Assembly: GCA_028284445.1 (NCBI GenBank)
Contig: JANQRS010000006.1
Coordinates: 248,001-312,000, forward strand
Direction: 5' to 3'
DNA: 64,000 nt
DNA from: Calditrichia bacterium
GTDB taxonomy: Bacteria > Calditrichota > Calditrichia > RBG-13-44-9 > J075
Positions within the stretch are counted from its first letter, which is position 1. Each line of letters begins with the position of its first letter. The notes beneath the pieces were generated by a model. That model ran no database searches, had not been told where the DNA came from, and saw only the letters and a program-made list of their open reading frames with translations. Below are positions 30,664 through 39,331 of the stretch, one piece after another. The position numbers and the translations under genes are program-made.

Positions 30664-31116
30664 ATGAGCAGCAAAACACCTTCGCCCAACACGTTCACCA
30701 GCCACTCTCCGACTGAGACGCAGGAATTCATTGCTGAGTTTGCGAAGTCCCTCGAGACCGGCGATTTACTGGCTTTTTATGGGGATCTCGGCAGCGGCAA
30801 GACCTTTTTCGTGCAACAGCTCTGCGGGATTTTCGAAACCATTGAAGCGCCAACCAGCCCGACGTTTACCATCGTCAATGAATATCTTACTCCGGAGCAT
30901 GGTATCATTTACCACTTCGACTTTTATCGTCTTGAGCATGATGCGGAGTTGACCAATCTGGGACTGGATGACTATTTTTATAGTGGGAATTTCTGCTTTA
31001 TCGAGTGGGCAGACAAAATCGAAAAATTTCTGCCTGCCCCGCGATATGACATTCGCATTCGGGCAATCGATGGAGAGCCCGAAGGGCGAGTGATTGATAT
31101 TAGCCATGTGGCGTAG
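30664..31116 (+). CDS. tsaE: tRNA threonylcarbamoyladenosine biosynthesis ATPase TsaE
   Basis: 150 residues, 11 bases after porX. TsaE hydrolyses ATP to drive the TsaBD complex that makes the t6A37 modification of tRNAs reading ANN codons. The Walker A motif GDLGSGKT lies near residue 40. Family motifs SPTFTIVNEY, IYHFDFYRLE and FIEWADKIEKFLP follow in order. Length and composition are normal. It shares a likely transcript with porX and is followed by a family A palindrome that could end transcription between the convergent genes. Confidence 0.96.
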   Translation: MSSKTPSPNTFTSHSPTETQEFIAEFAKSLETGDLLAFYGDLGSGKTFFVQQLCGIFETIEAPTSPTFTIVNEYLTPEHGIIYHFDFYRLEHDAELTNLGLDDYFYSGNFCFIEWADKIEKFLPAPRYDIRIRAIDGEPEGRVIDISHVA

Positions 31117-31119
31117 TAG

Positions 31120-31167
31120 TCACATCCCCCTGTGTTCCCCTTCGAAGGGGGATTCAGGGGGATGTGA
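31120..31167. repeat. Family A palindrome, copy 3
   Basis: Arms begin TCACATCCCCC and end GGGGGATGTGA, with centre TTCGAA. It lies four bases after the tsaE stop and before the convergent DUF4249 gene, so it could stop transcription both ways. It is followed 50 bases on by a family C element. Confidence 0.85.
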
Positions 31168-31216
31168 CCTGCAACGGCTCCACCGTTAACGAACAACAAA
31201 CAACTGACAACTCCCT

Positions 31217-31348
31217 CCCCGGGTAGAAAAGAAACCCGGGGCTAGGAACATGTAACCCCTTCGGGGTATTTCTTTTGTGAAAAGAAATTGTTTCGAATCT
31301 CTAATCTCAAATCTCGGTTTCCCCTGCCGAGTGCCACTGCTACTGTTC
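31217..31348. repeat. Family C two-hairpin element, copy 2
   Basis: CCCCGGGT, loop AGAAAAGAA and ACCCGGGG (31217-31241), then ACCCC-TTC-GGGGT (31255-31267). A tail with TGCCACTGC runs to the stop codon of the DUF4249 gene. Stem two reads ACGCC/GGCGT in copy 1 at 18446, so both strands changed together. Confidence 0.8.
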
Positions 31349-32242
31349 TTACCTCGTTACATTCACCATGATCGTATCAGCAACTGCAGATCCAAAAACC
31401 CCGATACCATCACCTTCAATATTAAACACCGGTGGGTGATAGTTACCGTCAATTTCCTGGACTTCCTCATATGTGCGATAAAAATCGATGTAGTTTTTGT
31501 CCACAGCAAAGAGCACAACCTGGTATTCTGAATAAAACCAGAAATCAAACCAGAAGAGCTCAATCGACGAAACACCAGCCTCTGCGGGCAGGTCCTGAAT
31601 CCATTCCGACTCATAGCGCCAGTCTTCCAAATCATCCACAACGTCTTCAGCCTCCACTTCTTCAAAAGGATTGTCGTAGATAAAACTGCTTTCGCCGGCC
31701 TCAGTAGCCACGGCGGTCATGATGTAAGCAGTCGTCCCCGGTGAGCGTTGAAAATCAAATTTAAAATTGAGGATATTATTATTGGTGTCCCGCTCGCGAT
31801 ACTGCAGGCTGGGATAGTTCACCGAGACTATGTCCAGACCGCTACTCGGCACGGTGGTTTCGGCGTGCGCACTCAGCGACTGCCCATCTATGGTTGCTGA
31901 CACATCCAGCCTATAACTCCCCTGAGGCTGAACAGCCAGGCTATTGGCGGCATCATAGAATGTGTAGCGATCGGGATCGTAGGTCATCACGTGCTCACTA
32001 TTGTCCTGCAAATCCGTAATCACTACCGAAGCCGTCGGCAAGGTTAAATCCAGGCGATTCAGGTTGGCGTCCACCGGAAAATTCCGCAGAATCTTGATGT
32101 TGTCAACCGGCTGTCCGGGAATGAGAAATCCCTCGATCGATATCTTTGGCTGATACTCAATATCATCAACATTAATGACGCCCTCACCGCACGCCTGCAG
32201 CAGAATGGCCAATGTTGCAAAAAGAAGGTATATGCGTTTCAT
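31349..32242 (-). CDS. DUF4249-like lipoprotein, partner of TonB-dependent receptor
   Basis: 297 residues from ATG 32242, with AGGAG upstream. A signal peptide ends in LLQACGEG, giving a lipoprotein. The mature part has the layout of DUF4249 proteins: YQPKISIEGFLIPGQPVDNIKI near the start (read here in parts), an ASVVITD block and a C-terminal stretch ending in MVNVTR. Such proteins are encoded next to TonB-dependent receptors in Bacteroidetes and probably sit on the outer membrane. It directly follows the receptor on the same strand. The ligand is unknown. Tandem 18-base repeats lie in the gap between the two genes. Confidence 0.85.
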   Translation of the reverse strand: MKRIYLLFATLAILLQACGEGVINVDDIEYQPKISIEGFLIPGQPVDNIKILRNFPVDANLNRLDLTLPTASVVITDLQDNSEHVMTYDPDRYTFYDAANSLAVQPQGSYRLDVSATIDGQSLSAHAETTVPSSGLDIVSVNYPSLQYRERDTNNNILNFKFDFQRSPGTTAYIMTAVATEAGESSFIYDNPFEEVEAEDVVDDLEDWRYESEWIQDLPAEAGVSSIELFWFDFWFYSEYQVVLFAVDKNYIDFYRTYEEVQEIDGNYHPPVFNIEGDGIGVFGSAVADTIMVNVTR

Positions 32243-32269
32243 TGTTGCTCCTGTTTTCAATTTTTCTTC

Positions 32270-32304
32270 GGATGGCATCCCTTAGAAGGATGGCATCCCT
32301 TAGA
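32270..32304. repeat. Tandem 18-base direct repeat (family E related)
   Basis: GGATGGCATCCCTTAGA occurs twice with 18-base spacing, in the gap between the receptor stop and the DUF4249 start. The GGATGGCATCC core is a palindrome with one central mismatch and also forms the stem at 50941. Confidence 0.75.
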
Positions 32305-32314
32305 GCTAATTTGC

Positions 32315-34639
32315 CTAGAATGTAAAGTTCACGCCAACTGTCGGCAGAATTGGAAACATATTCACTGTGCTGATGTCACTATTGCCATTATCAAAATCAT
32401 AGTCAACAAACCAGACATTCTTGCGATTACCAATATTGAACACCTGCAAATACGGCTCCATTGTCCAGGTGGTAAACTGTCTGCGATAATTAAGGCTTAA
32501 GTCCAGGCGCGAATAATAGGGCAAGCGATACGCATTGGTTTCGCCCGGAAAGTATTCCAATTCCACGTCCGGCGCACCAGGGCCATCACTAATCAGGTAA
32601 CCGGAACCGGGTGTGGTAATCGGCTGCCCGGAAGCATAGACGAAATTGAGGCCCAGCGTCCAGCGACCACGATCTTGATGCTGAAGGTCGCCGCGCATGG
32701 CACGCATGGCATTTTTGATATCAATATTCGCAACCATATTAACGGTCGAGCGACGGTCATGACGCGGGGCAAAGTTTTCGCCATTGTTGATGTCCTCGAA
32801 CTGGTATTCCGTATCAGAATATGAATAGCCCAACCACCCGGTAACCGAGCCGACATCTTTTCGGATCATCATTTCAACGCCACGCGATTCGCCATCACCG
32901 GAATGAAACAAGCCAAGCGTATTTGTGTAGACCGGATCACCATTGGGCATGCGACGTCCCGGCTGCAGCTCGGTGATAAAATTCTGATTGAAGCGGTAAA
33001 TATTCATGTATTCCTTGTAGAAACCTTCAACTTCGAATTGATAGTCGTTCGCAACTTCTTTCTGGAAGCCGAGAATAAAGTGAGTGGCTTTGGATTGATC
33101 CTGGTACTGATTGGAAGTCGTCCAAATGTCGGAGGCAAACGTCTGCGGAATGCGGTGTAGATACTGATAAAATACGCCGCTCGCCGCCTTCAGATTAATG
33201 GTTTCTGTCAGGCGATACTTCGCAGAAAAGCGCGGGGCGATATCATTAAAATCTTTCTCCGATGAAAAATAGCTGTAGCGAATGCCGCCCTCAATATCCC
33301 AATTCGGTGTCGGCCGCCAATTGTTCTGCAGATACCCGATCACGCTGGTTTGGCGCTGATCAACGTCAACACTACCGCCGGGAAAAGTCTGCTCATAAGT
33401 CATATGCAGGTTTTTCTGTTCGAAGCCGAACTTCATCAACCATTTCGGAGAATAATGATATTCCAGATTCCCCTTAACGGTAATGTCTGACACAAAATTG
33501 CGCTCGGTAACCGGGATGGTTTCTCCAAGATCAAAATTGGATGAAAAACGGCTGCCGGTTACCCAAAAGTTGGCAAACAGCTGCGGATTGAATACCCGTG
33601 TCCAGCGCACGCTTCCGGTGCGATTTCCCCAATCGAGGGTAAAGCCTGCCTGATCGGTTGCTTCGTTATTGAAAACCAGGTCAAGCACGTCGCGGCCACC
33701 GTAAAAGCTGGCGGTAATTTTGTTTTTTGGGTTTACTTCCCAGAATGCCTTAACGTTGCCATCGTAGAAATAATAATCGGGAATCTCATCGATGGCACGT
33801 GCGACGGTCTGATCAAAATAGGTGCGGCGAAGAGAACCGGAAATAGCGCCGGATTCACCGAGCGGCATTTGCAATGTCGTCTTGGCGGAGAGCAGGCTAA
33901 TCGACGCCTTACCTTCAAATTGCTCTCGATTGCCGTCGAGATTGATGACATCCAGGATAGATGACAGGCGACCACCGTAGCTGGCGTTAAAGCCGCCTTT
34001 CGACAGCTCGATATGTTTAATCGCATCGGTATTGAAGGTTGAAAAAAGTCCAAATGCATGTTCCGGATTGTAGACGTCGGTTCCGTCGAGCAGATAGAGG
34101 TTTTGATCCGGGGTACCACCGCGCACGTAAAGCGCCGTGCTATAATCAGACACCGGTAAAATCCCCGGCAGGGTTTGCAGCGAACGCAGCAGATCTGCTT
34201 CCGCCACTTGCGGAATGCGGCTAATTTGCGCTGCAGAAAGTTCGATCTTCGATATTTCTTTTTCGTATAGCTTACGACTGACGCGAACCGAATCCGCGAC
34301 GACTTCAACTGTTTCACCTTGCACCAAGTCCACCGACAGGCGTACTGCTACCGCCGTATTTTCACCCGGCAAAATGGTTATTTTGGCGGTATAGGTCCGG
34401 TAGCCGAGATAGTCGCAAATCAGCGTATAGTCCCCGGCAGGGACCTTTGGGATGATATAGTATCCGCTCACATTGGTACTGCTGCCACGCTCCAATTCAG
34501 GTATGTAAACATTGACACCGATGAGTGCCTCACCATTGCTGTCGTCATAAACAAAACCGCTCAACGAGCCGTTATTTTGGGCAAAAAGTGCCACGCATTG
34601 CCAGCATATCAGCAGGCAAAGTATCCTGAGGTATTTCAC
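32315..34639 (-). CDS. TonB-dependent outer-membrane receptor
   Basis: 774 residues from GTG 34639, with AAGGAG before it. A signal peptide ends near LFAQ. Residues about 25-105 form a carboxypeptidase-regulatory-like domain (SGFVYDDSNGEALIGVNVYI, in parts). The plug domain follows (ALYVRGGTPDQNLYLLDGTDV), and then the beta-barrel to the C-terminus, which ends in the aromatic VGVNFTF expected for outer-membrane insertion. It imports or binds a ligand using TonB energy. The adjacent DUF4249 lipoprotein resembles accessory partners of such receptors. The substrate cannot be told. It has no TonB box that I can name with confidence. Confidence 0.94.
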   Translation of the reverse strand: MKYLRILCLLICWQCVALFAQNNGSLSGFVYDDSNGEALIGVNVYIPELERGSSTNVSGYYIIPKVPAGDYTLICDYLGYRTYTAKITILPGENTAVAVRLSVDLVQGETVEVVADSVRVSRKLYEKEISKIELSAAQISRIPQVAEADLLRSLQTLPGILPVSDYSTALYVRGGTPDQNLYLLDGTDVYNPEHAFGLFSTFNTDAIKHIELSKGGFNASYGGRLSSILDVINLDGNREQFEGKASISLLSAKTTLQMPLGESGAISGSLRRTYFDQTVARAIDEIPDYYFYDGNVKAFWEVNPKNKITASFYGGRDVLDLVFNNEATDQAGFTLDWGNRTGSVRWTRVFNPQLFANFWVTGSRFSSNFDLGETIPVTERNFVSDITVKGNLEYHYSPKWLMKFGFEQKNLHMTYEQTFPGGSVDVDQRQTSVIGYLQNNWRPTPNWDIEGGIRYSYFSSEKDFNDIAPRFSAKYRLTETINLKAASGVFYQYLHRIPQTFASDIWTTSNQYQDQSKATHFILGFQKEVANDYQFEVEGFYKEYMNIYRFNQNFITELQPGRRMPNGDPVYTNTLGLFHSGDGESRGVEMMIRKDVGSVTGWLGYSYSDTEYQFEDINNGENFAPRHDRRSTVNMVANIDIKNAMRAMRGDLQHQDRGRWTLGLNFVYASGQPITTPGSGYLISDGPGAPDVELEYFPGETNAYRLPYYSRLDLSLNYRRQFTTWTMEPYLQVFNIGNRKNVWFVDYDFDNGNSDISTVNMFPILPTVGVNFTF

Positions 34640-34684
34640 TTTGATCTCCTTAATTTTGCTAATGACCTGTCACGGTGCCTGCCC

Positions 34685-34707
34685 GTCCCGCCTGATCAGG
34701 ACGGGAC
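34685..34707. repeat. Palindrome centred on CCTGATCAGG
   Basis: GTCCCG-CCTGATCAGG-ACGGGAC is a 23-base inverted repeat with one mismatch, in the gap between the receptor start and the DUF4097-like gene. No second copy was seen in the window. Confidence 0.6.
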
Positions 34708-34747
34708 CTGGCGGACAACCGCAGGGTGCCTTTGGGGGATAATGCGT

Positions 34748-35593
34748 TTAGAAACCGGACACGACGATATTGCCATTCACGGTTTGCAAATCAATTAGTC
34801 CGTTGCCGCTGCCTATTTGACCACTTACGCTGCGCGAAGTAGTGTTTGATTGCGACAACGCAATGTTGTTTAGTTCAATGAGACCGTTGGTGACATTTGC
34901 CTGGAAATCAGCCGAGGTGATCTGCGGAATAGAGAGATCGACCCGACCGTTAACAGTCGTCAAACGGCAAAGGCCATCGACCGGCAGGTAAACAGTGCTT
35001 ACAACTTCACCATTCACCAGGTCGACATCCAAGTCTCCTTCAATTTCATCCGTATAAACATTGCCGTTCACTGCGCTTACAACGGTATTTCCGGAAATAG
35101 AATCTGCCCAAACGTTGCCATTTACGTGCTCGGCAAACACGTCCCAATGCATTGGTACGTGGACCTGATAAAATACGGCAAAGTCACGGCCGTAGCTTTC
35201 ATCCGGCTGATCGGTTTCGACCAGGATCTCGTCGGAAAAATTGCTGACCAGCACGTTGATCTTGCTCAAATAGGCTTCAGCATCGCGAACACTTTCCGAA
35301 GCGACGCGCTTTTCGCCGTAAATCAACACGCGATTCAAGCCCTGGACACCAACAATATCGATAGATCCGTTTATGCCAATCACGCTGAACTGGTTTTGAT
35401 TTCCGGTAGATATTTCAAAATAGAAATCTTCTGTTGCACTATAATTGGTATTGGCTACCACTCGATCGTCATCGTCATAAGGGTCGGTATGAATCACACA
35501 ACCACTGATAATAACGAAGGTCAATATCGCCATAAGCAGGCGGTAACTAATATTGGTAATACTCATTTTCTGATTTCTTTTCGCAAGTTTCAT
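34748..35593 (-). CDS. DUF4097-like beta-helical lipoprotein
   Basis: 281 residues from ATG 35593, chosen for the AGGAG four bases upstream; the frame is open to 35692. A lipobox VIISGC follows a signal segment. The second half has short repeats typical of DUF4097 adhesin-like beta-solenoids: VNGNVWADSISGNTVVSAVNGNVYTDEIEGDL (read in parts) and TVNGRVDLSIP, ending VNGNIVVSGF. Such proteins are surface or periplasmic and of uncertain role; relatives sit near anti-sigma genes. Here the neighbours are a FecR-like protein and a receptor. No enzyme motif. Confidence 0.85.
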   Translation of the reverse strand: MKLAKRNQKMSITNISYRLLMAILTFVIISGCVIHTDPYDDDDRVVANTNYSATEDFYFEISTGNQNQFSVIGINGSIDIVGVQGLNRVLIYGEKRVASESVRDAEAYLSKINVLVSNFSDEILVETDQPDESYGRDFAVFYQVHVPMHWDVFAEHVNGNVWADSISGNTVVSAVNGNVYTDEIEGDLDVDLVNGEVVSTVYLPVDGLCRLTTVNGRVDLSIPQITSADFQANVTNGLIELNNIALSQSNTTSRSVSGQIGSGNGLIDLQTVNGNIVVSGF

Positions 35594-35724
35594 GATGACT
35601 CCTTTGTCAAATTTTGCACAAAGATACCCTGTCTGTAAACGCCCATCGTTTACAGCTTTACCGGGCCGGTCCTCACAACCAGCCGGCATCATGTCTCTAT
35701 ATCTCTACTTAAGTGGGGTCTTCG

Positions 35725-36450
35725 CTATTCCTTCTCACTTACCCTGGCCAGACCTTCTTTCGCCTCATCAAGCCAGTTGTTCCCATCACAGCTATTGCCC
35801 TCGGCACTGCTGAGCACATTCTCATATGCATCTGCAGCCTGACCGTCTTTACCGAGTTTCTCCAGGGAACTACCCAGTAAGTAATGCATCTCTCCACAGA
35901 CATCCGCATTTTCCGATTTCTCCAGCACACCATATAATTTCATCACTGTGTTAGGAAAATACGAATGGTCATATAATGCCCGGATACCATTTTTCAGCGG
36001 CTCCGGCAAGTCTTCGCTGACAGTTACGGTTTTCTTCTGCATTTTGTTACCAACCATATCAGTTCCGTGAATGACGCTGGTATTTGGCGTCGAATGGAGT
36101 CGAACCCGCTTGCCGCGATCACCAATCTTCTTCATTTTCTTTCTCATGAGGAAGAGGAATAATTCCCGTTCGGTCACCAGCCGCAGGTCGGCAATGTCGA
36201 TCATGGTATTGCGACCGAGCTTAAAGGTCAGTCCGTCGTGAATGCTGAGCACTACCTCACCGTCTTCACCGGTCAGGATAGTGTCGATATCACGCAAGAC
36301 CATGCCACTCGCTGCCGAATTCCAGCCTTCATCCATACCATAGCGCACCTTAACATCACCTGACATTTTCTGGATGCGCACCTCCTGCGCCAACAGTATG
36401 GAACTGCAGAAAAATATTACTGTCATCAAAAATAATTGTCTCTTTTTCAC
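35725..36450 (-). CDS. FecR-like domain protein with TPR tail
   Basis: 241 residues from GTG 36450, with AGAGG upstream; GTG 36477, with GGGAGG before it, would add nine residues. A clear signal peptide ends near LLAQ. Residues about 25-130 match the periplasmic FecR domain: SGDVKVRYG, DTILTGEDGEVVLSIHDG and NTMIDIADLRL. The last 90 residues contain two TPR-like helix pairs (MHYLLGSSLEKLGKDGQAAD). Unlike the classic FecR it has no transmembrane anti-sigma part and no sigma factor gene is adjacent, so it may be a structural periplasmic module rather than a regulator. Confidence 0.82.
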   Translation of the reverse strand: MKKRQLFLMTVIFFCSSILLAQEVRIQKMSGDVKVRYGMDEGWNSAASGMVLRDIDTILTGEDGEVVLSIHDGLTFKLGRNTMIDIADLRLVTERELFLFLMRKKMKKIGDRGKRVRLHSTPNTSVIHGTDMVGNKMQKKTVTVSEDLPEPLKNGIRALYDHSYFPNTVMKLYGVLEKSENADVCGEMHYLLGSSLEKLGKDGQAADAYENVLSSAEGNSCDGNNWLDEAKEGLARVSEKE

Positions 36451-36501
36451 TTTATCGCCTCTTTTGTTTTCTTTCACCTCAAAATCCTCCCTGTCTGAGG
36501 G

Positions 36502-38172
36502 TTAGTACACATCGATCACTTGCATCCAGCCGCTGTCCAAGCCACTGCGGATAATGCCTTGTTCAAGATATGCCAGGGCGCCACTTTGCCAGGCTTCGGC
36601 AAACCCGTTGGCAATCATGGTTGTCTCAACCGGAATCCAGGCCGTTAAGTCACCGTCAAAGCTCTTGCGAATGACGTAGCGTTTTTCATTGCTCGATACA
36701 ACGGCAGCATCATTTGCGTCGACGCCGGTATCAAACAGCAGGTAAAGATGCGCAATAGATTCTTCCGGATCGCGAACTTGAACAAATGCCGTGCGAATAC
36801 CAAGGCTCTCCAGCAATGATGCATAGAGAATGACCAAGTCATCGCAATCGCCACCGCCCAGGCGAATGGTTTCTTCCGGGAACTGCACACGATCATCCTG
36901 ATAGAAAGGCACATTTGGGTCGCTCTGATAGCGCAAGTCCATGCTGCCAAGCGAATTAAAAACCGCTTCGGCAGCGCGCAGATTAGAAAGCCCTTCCAAC
37001 GAATCATTTGGCAGATCGCGCGTCATTTCCCGGCTCATGGTCACGATTTGCGGATCACCGGACGCAATAAAAAAACTCAGCTTGTCAACTTCGCCATTCC
37101 AGGAATTGCGGGTATGAACTGTTACCTGCTCAGATATCGCTTTGCGCAAGGTGGTGTTGGCGCGACCTTCAACTTCTATTTCAAGAACTGCCGGCTCACG
37201 GGATTCCACATTGCTGATGCCAGGATCAAAAATCGCCGTCACCGGAATTTCTTTGGTTTCACCGCGCTTCAAGCGCCGGAAGCCGCTTTCATGCATGCGA
37301 CTGGAATAGGGGCGAACCCTGCTACGGACATTGACTTCAATCGGAAATCCGGCTGTATTCTGAACTGAAACCATCGCCAGCGGATAGGTACTGTAAAATT
37401 GATGAAAGGCCGGATAGATATCGCTGACGATGACCTGGGTTTTCTTCACCCGGAACAATTCCTTCCGGGAACCCCACATAAACGACAGTCCGAAACCAAA
37501 ATCGAATACGCCATCTTCATCAAACATCTTGGGACGGTGATATTTCAGGTCCATTTTCAGCGCCAGACGGCTATTGAATACGAAATGTAGACCGGTGCCG
37601 ACATATCCGCCCAAGTCCACACGAGATGACGTGCGGGTCGTAGAAGTGGTATCAAATGGCACAGGTCCGGGAATCGGGTTTTGCTGCGTAACTACATTCA
37701 CATCCGTCGACCAATACGGCCCGACGCCAGCTGTCAAATATGGCTGTACTTTGCCCGGCAAGCGATTGGAAAGCAGATCGTAGCGCAACCCAACAAGGAT
37801 CGGCAGCACTGCTTCCACATCAACATATTCTCTATTATCGATGCTATCCAACACCACGACATCACCAATAAAGCCCATGTTAAATTCCCAGAACCAATTG
37901 TCGTGGACCCGGGAGGTATAATCAAGCCAGAAAGCGGCTCCACCAATGTTTACAAAATCATTGCCGACTTCGTCGCTCACAAAAATATCAAAGGAATTCT
38001 CTTCGATATCCCAAAAGCCGAGACGAAAACCAAGACTGCTGCTTCGCGTAATGCCGGTTTGCGCTGCAAGCATCATCGATAGTAAGAGCACCCAGTAGAG
38101 AACAGGCATGGCCCAGCCAATGGCTTGTTGAGAATCAGACTCTTGATATTTTCGTCGCAGCAACTTCATCAT
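36502..38172 (-). CDS. Outer-membrane beta-barrel fused to transglutaminase-like domain
   Basis: 556 residues; the start (ATG 38172 or 38169) lacks a strong ribosome site. After a signal anchor ending near LAAQ, residues 30-240 resemble the barrel encoded at 38348-39013 (GFRLGFWDIEEN, LPILVGLRYDLL, VQPYLTAGVGPYWSTDV, ALKMDLKYHRPKM). A beta-sandwich-like middle follows. About 390-556 is a transglutaminase-like cysteine domain with the catalytic Cys near 443 in GGGDCDDL, and His in IAHLYLLFD. It could cleave or crosslink peptides at the envelope. No close named family is recognised; the fusion is unusual. Confidence 0.82.
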   Translation of the reverse strand: MMKLLRRKYQESDSQQAIGWAMPVLYWVLLLSMMLAAQTGITRSSSLGFRLGFWDIEENSFDIFVSDEVGNDFVNIGGAAFWLDYTSRVHDNWFWEFNMGFIGDVVVLDSIDNREYVDVEAVLPILVGLRYDLLSNRLPGKVQPYLTAGVGPYWSTDVNVVTQQNPIPGPVPFDTTSTTRTSSRVDLGGYVGTGLHFVFNSRLALKMDLKYHRPKMFDEDGVFDFGFGLSFMWGSRKELFRVKKTQVIVSDIYPAFHQFYSTYPLAMVSVQNTAGFPIEVNVRSRVRPYSSRMHESGFRRLKRGETKEIPVTAIFDPGISNVESREPAVLEIEVEGRANTTLRKAISEQVTVHTRNSWNGEVDKLSFFIASGDPQIVTMSREMTRDLPNDSLEGLSNLRAAEAVFNSLGSMDLRYQSDPNVPFYQDDRVQFPEETIRLGGGDCDDLVILYASLLESLGIRTAFVQVRDPEESIAHLYLLFDTGVDANDAAVVSSNEKRYVIRKSFDGDLTAWIPVETTMIANGFAEAWQSGALAYLEQGIIRSGLDSGWMQVIDVY

Positions 38173-38347
38173 TATTCCAGGTTCGGTTTTACAGGCAACA
38201 CACATTGACTAATTTGATTTATTCTTAACTTAATACATCATCTTAAAGAATGGAATATGGCAAACAATTGGTAGAACAGAGGCGGAGCCTCACAATCTGG
38301 AACGGGTCTCAGCGAATAACAGTTGCAATTCGCATGAGTTTTCTTGC

Positions 38348-39013
38348 CTAGCGTCCACATCGCCCCCAGGCAAAATTTAGCCCGAGGCCAAACTGATAGC
38401 CATTGTCAAGGCCTTCACGCTCAAAATCAACCCAGTGGTACTTCATATCCCAATTGATACCAAAGTGGCGATTGAACATAAAATCCAGACCAAAACCGGC
38501 ATATGCGCCGGGACGCGCTTCAGAATCGACCGACACTTCTTCGTGATCGAAAAAACGGTCGCGTACGCGAATATCGCTCACGACGTACGCCCCGCCACCA
38601 AATTGCGCATAAGGCTGCAATGCAGAACGGCTGTTTGGTCCCAGGAAACTGGTACGCACGCCAAACAAGATTGGGACAACAGCAACTGCATCTACGTTTT
38701 CGCCATTGAAAAACTCTTCTTTTACTTCGACAGCACCAATACCGCCAACTGAGAATTCGTAAGTAATGGTTTCATTTGCTCGCGAGAAGAAATAAAAGGA
38801 CCCGCCATAGCCACTCACATCTATTTCAGAGAAGCCATTATAATTGCGGACCAATATTTCTCCACTTCCCTGCACAACATCCCAGTAATTCCCGCGAAAG
38901 CCAATGCCACGCGCTGCTAGCTGTTGGGCTTGCACAGAAGAGCTCAGTGTCAGGCCAACAAGAAAACACGCTATTAGCAAAGTCTTCAATGTCTTACTGT
39001 TTAGGTTCAACAT
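38348..39013 (-). CDS. Outer-membrane beta-barrel protein
   Basis: 221 residues from ATG 39013, with AAAGGAG upstream; the frame extends to 39154 but the signal peptide begins here. The signal ends in VQAQ. The mature protein alternates aromatic and polar residues over eight or so strands, with QPYAQFGGGAYVVSDI and GAYAGFGLDFMFNRHFGINW, as in porin-like barrels. It matches the N-terminal barrel of the next gene segment by segment, so the two descend from a duplication. The ending FAWGRCGR is unusual, since outer-membrane barrels normally end in an aromatic residue. Function unknown. Confidence 0.85.
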   Translation of the reverse strand: MLNLNSKTLKTLLIACFLVGLTLSSSVQAQQLAARGIGFRGNYWDVVQGSGEILVRNYNGFSEIDVSGYGGSFYFFSRANETITYEFSVGGIGAVEVKEEFFNGENVDAVAVVPILFGVRTSFLGPNSRSALQPYAQFGGGAYVVSDIRVRDRFFDHEEVSVDSEARPGAYAGFGLDFMFNRHFGINWDMKYHWVDFEREGLDNGYQFGLGLNFAWGRCGR

Positions 39014-39062
39014 GTCTATCTCCTTTACGGTTGATGATTCATTCTTCGATGCTTGGCTATAT

Positions 39063-39079
39063 CTCAATTCTGATGCCAA
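39063..39079 (-). promoter_or_regulatory. Weak sigma-54-like promoter element
   Basis: On the minus strand, TTGGCAT and TTGAG are separated by five bases, close to the sigma-54 pattern, though the -12 GC is GA. It would serve the barrel gene at 39013. The palindromes at 39169-39207 lie at the distance usual for an enhancer. Confidence 0.25.
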
Positions 39080-39168
39080 CTTTTCGCAGAGGGGAAAACA
39101 ACAACACAAACAATTGTTTTTAATGTGTTTAATAACTTGTTCATCAGGCATCAATTTTACCCATGGAA

Positions 39169-39207
39169 TGCGGAATTCCGCAGAAACGCGGAAAATTTCC
39201 GCGTTTC
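39169..39207. promoter_or_regulatory. Twin palindromes in divergent control region
   Basis: TGCGGAATTCCGCA (39169-39182) is a perfect palindrome. Directly after it, 39183-39207 pairs GAAACGCGGAAA with TTTCCGCGTTTC around one base. Both share a GCGGAA...TTCCGC core. They sit between the divergent barrel and tlpA-like genes, 155 and 125 bases from the starts, suggesting binding sites for a dimeric regulator. The rest of 39014-39331 shows nothing more. Confidence 0.55.
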
Positions 39208-39331
39208 AGACTGGACATTGCTACCTCATGACTGTATCTTTTTAAGAACACTTGGTCGCTACACGGCCAAAAAGGAATCCGGTGCGTTTTAATCCGGTTT
39301 TGCCCGTAATTCGCATTAGCAGGAAATAGTT

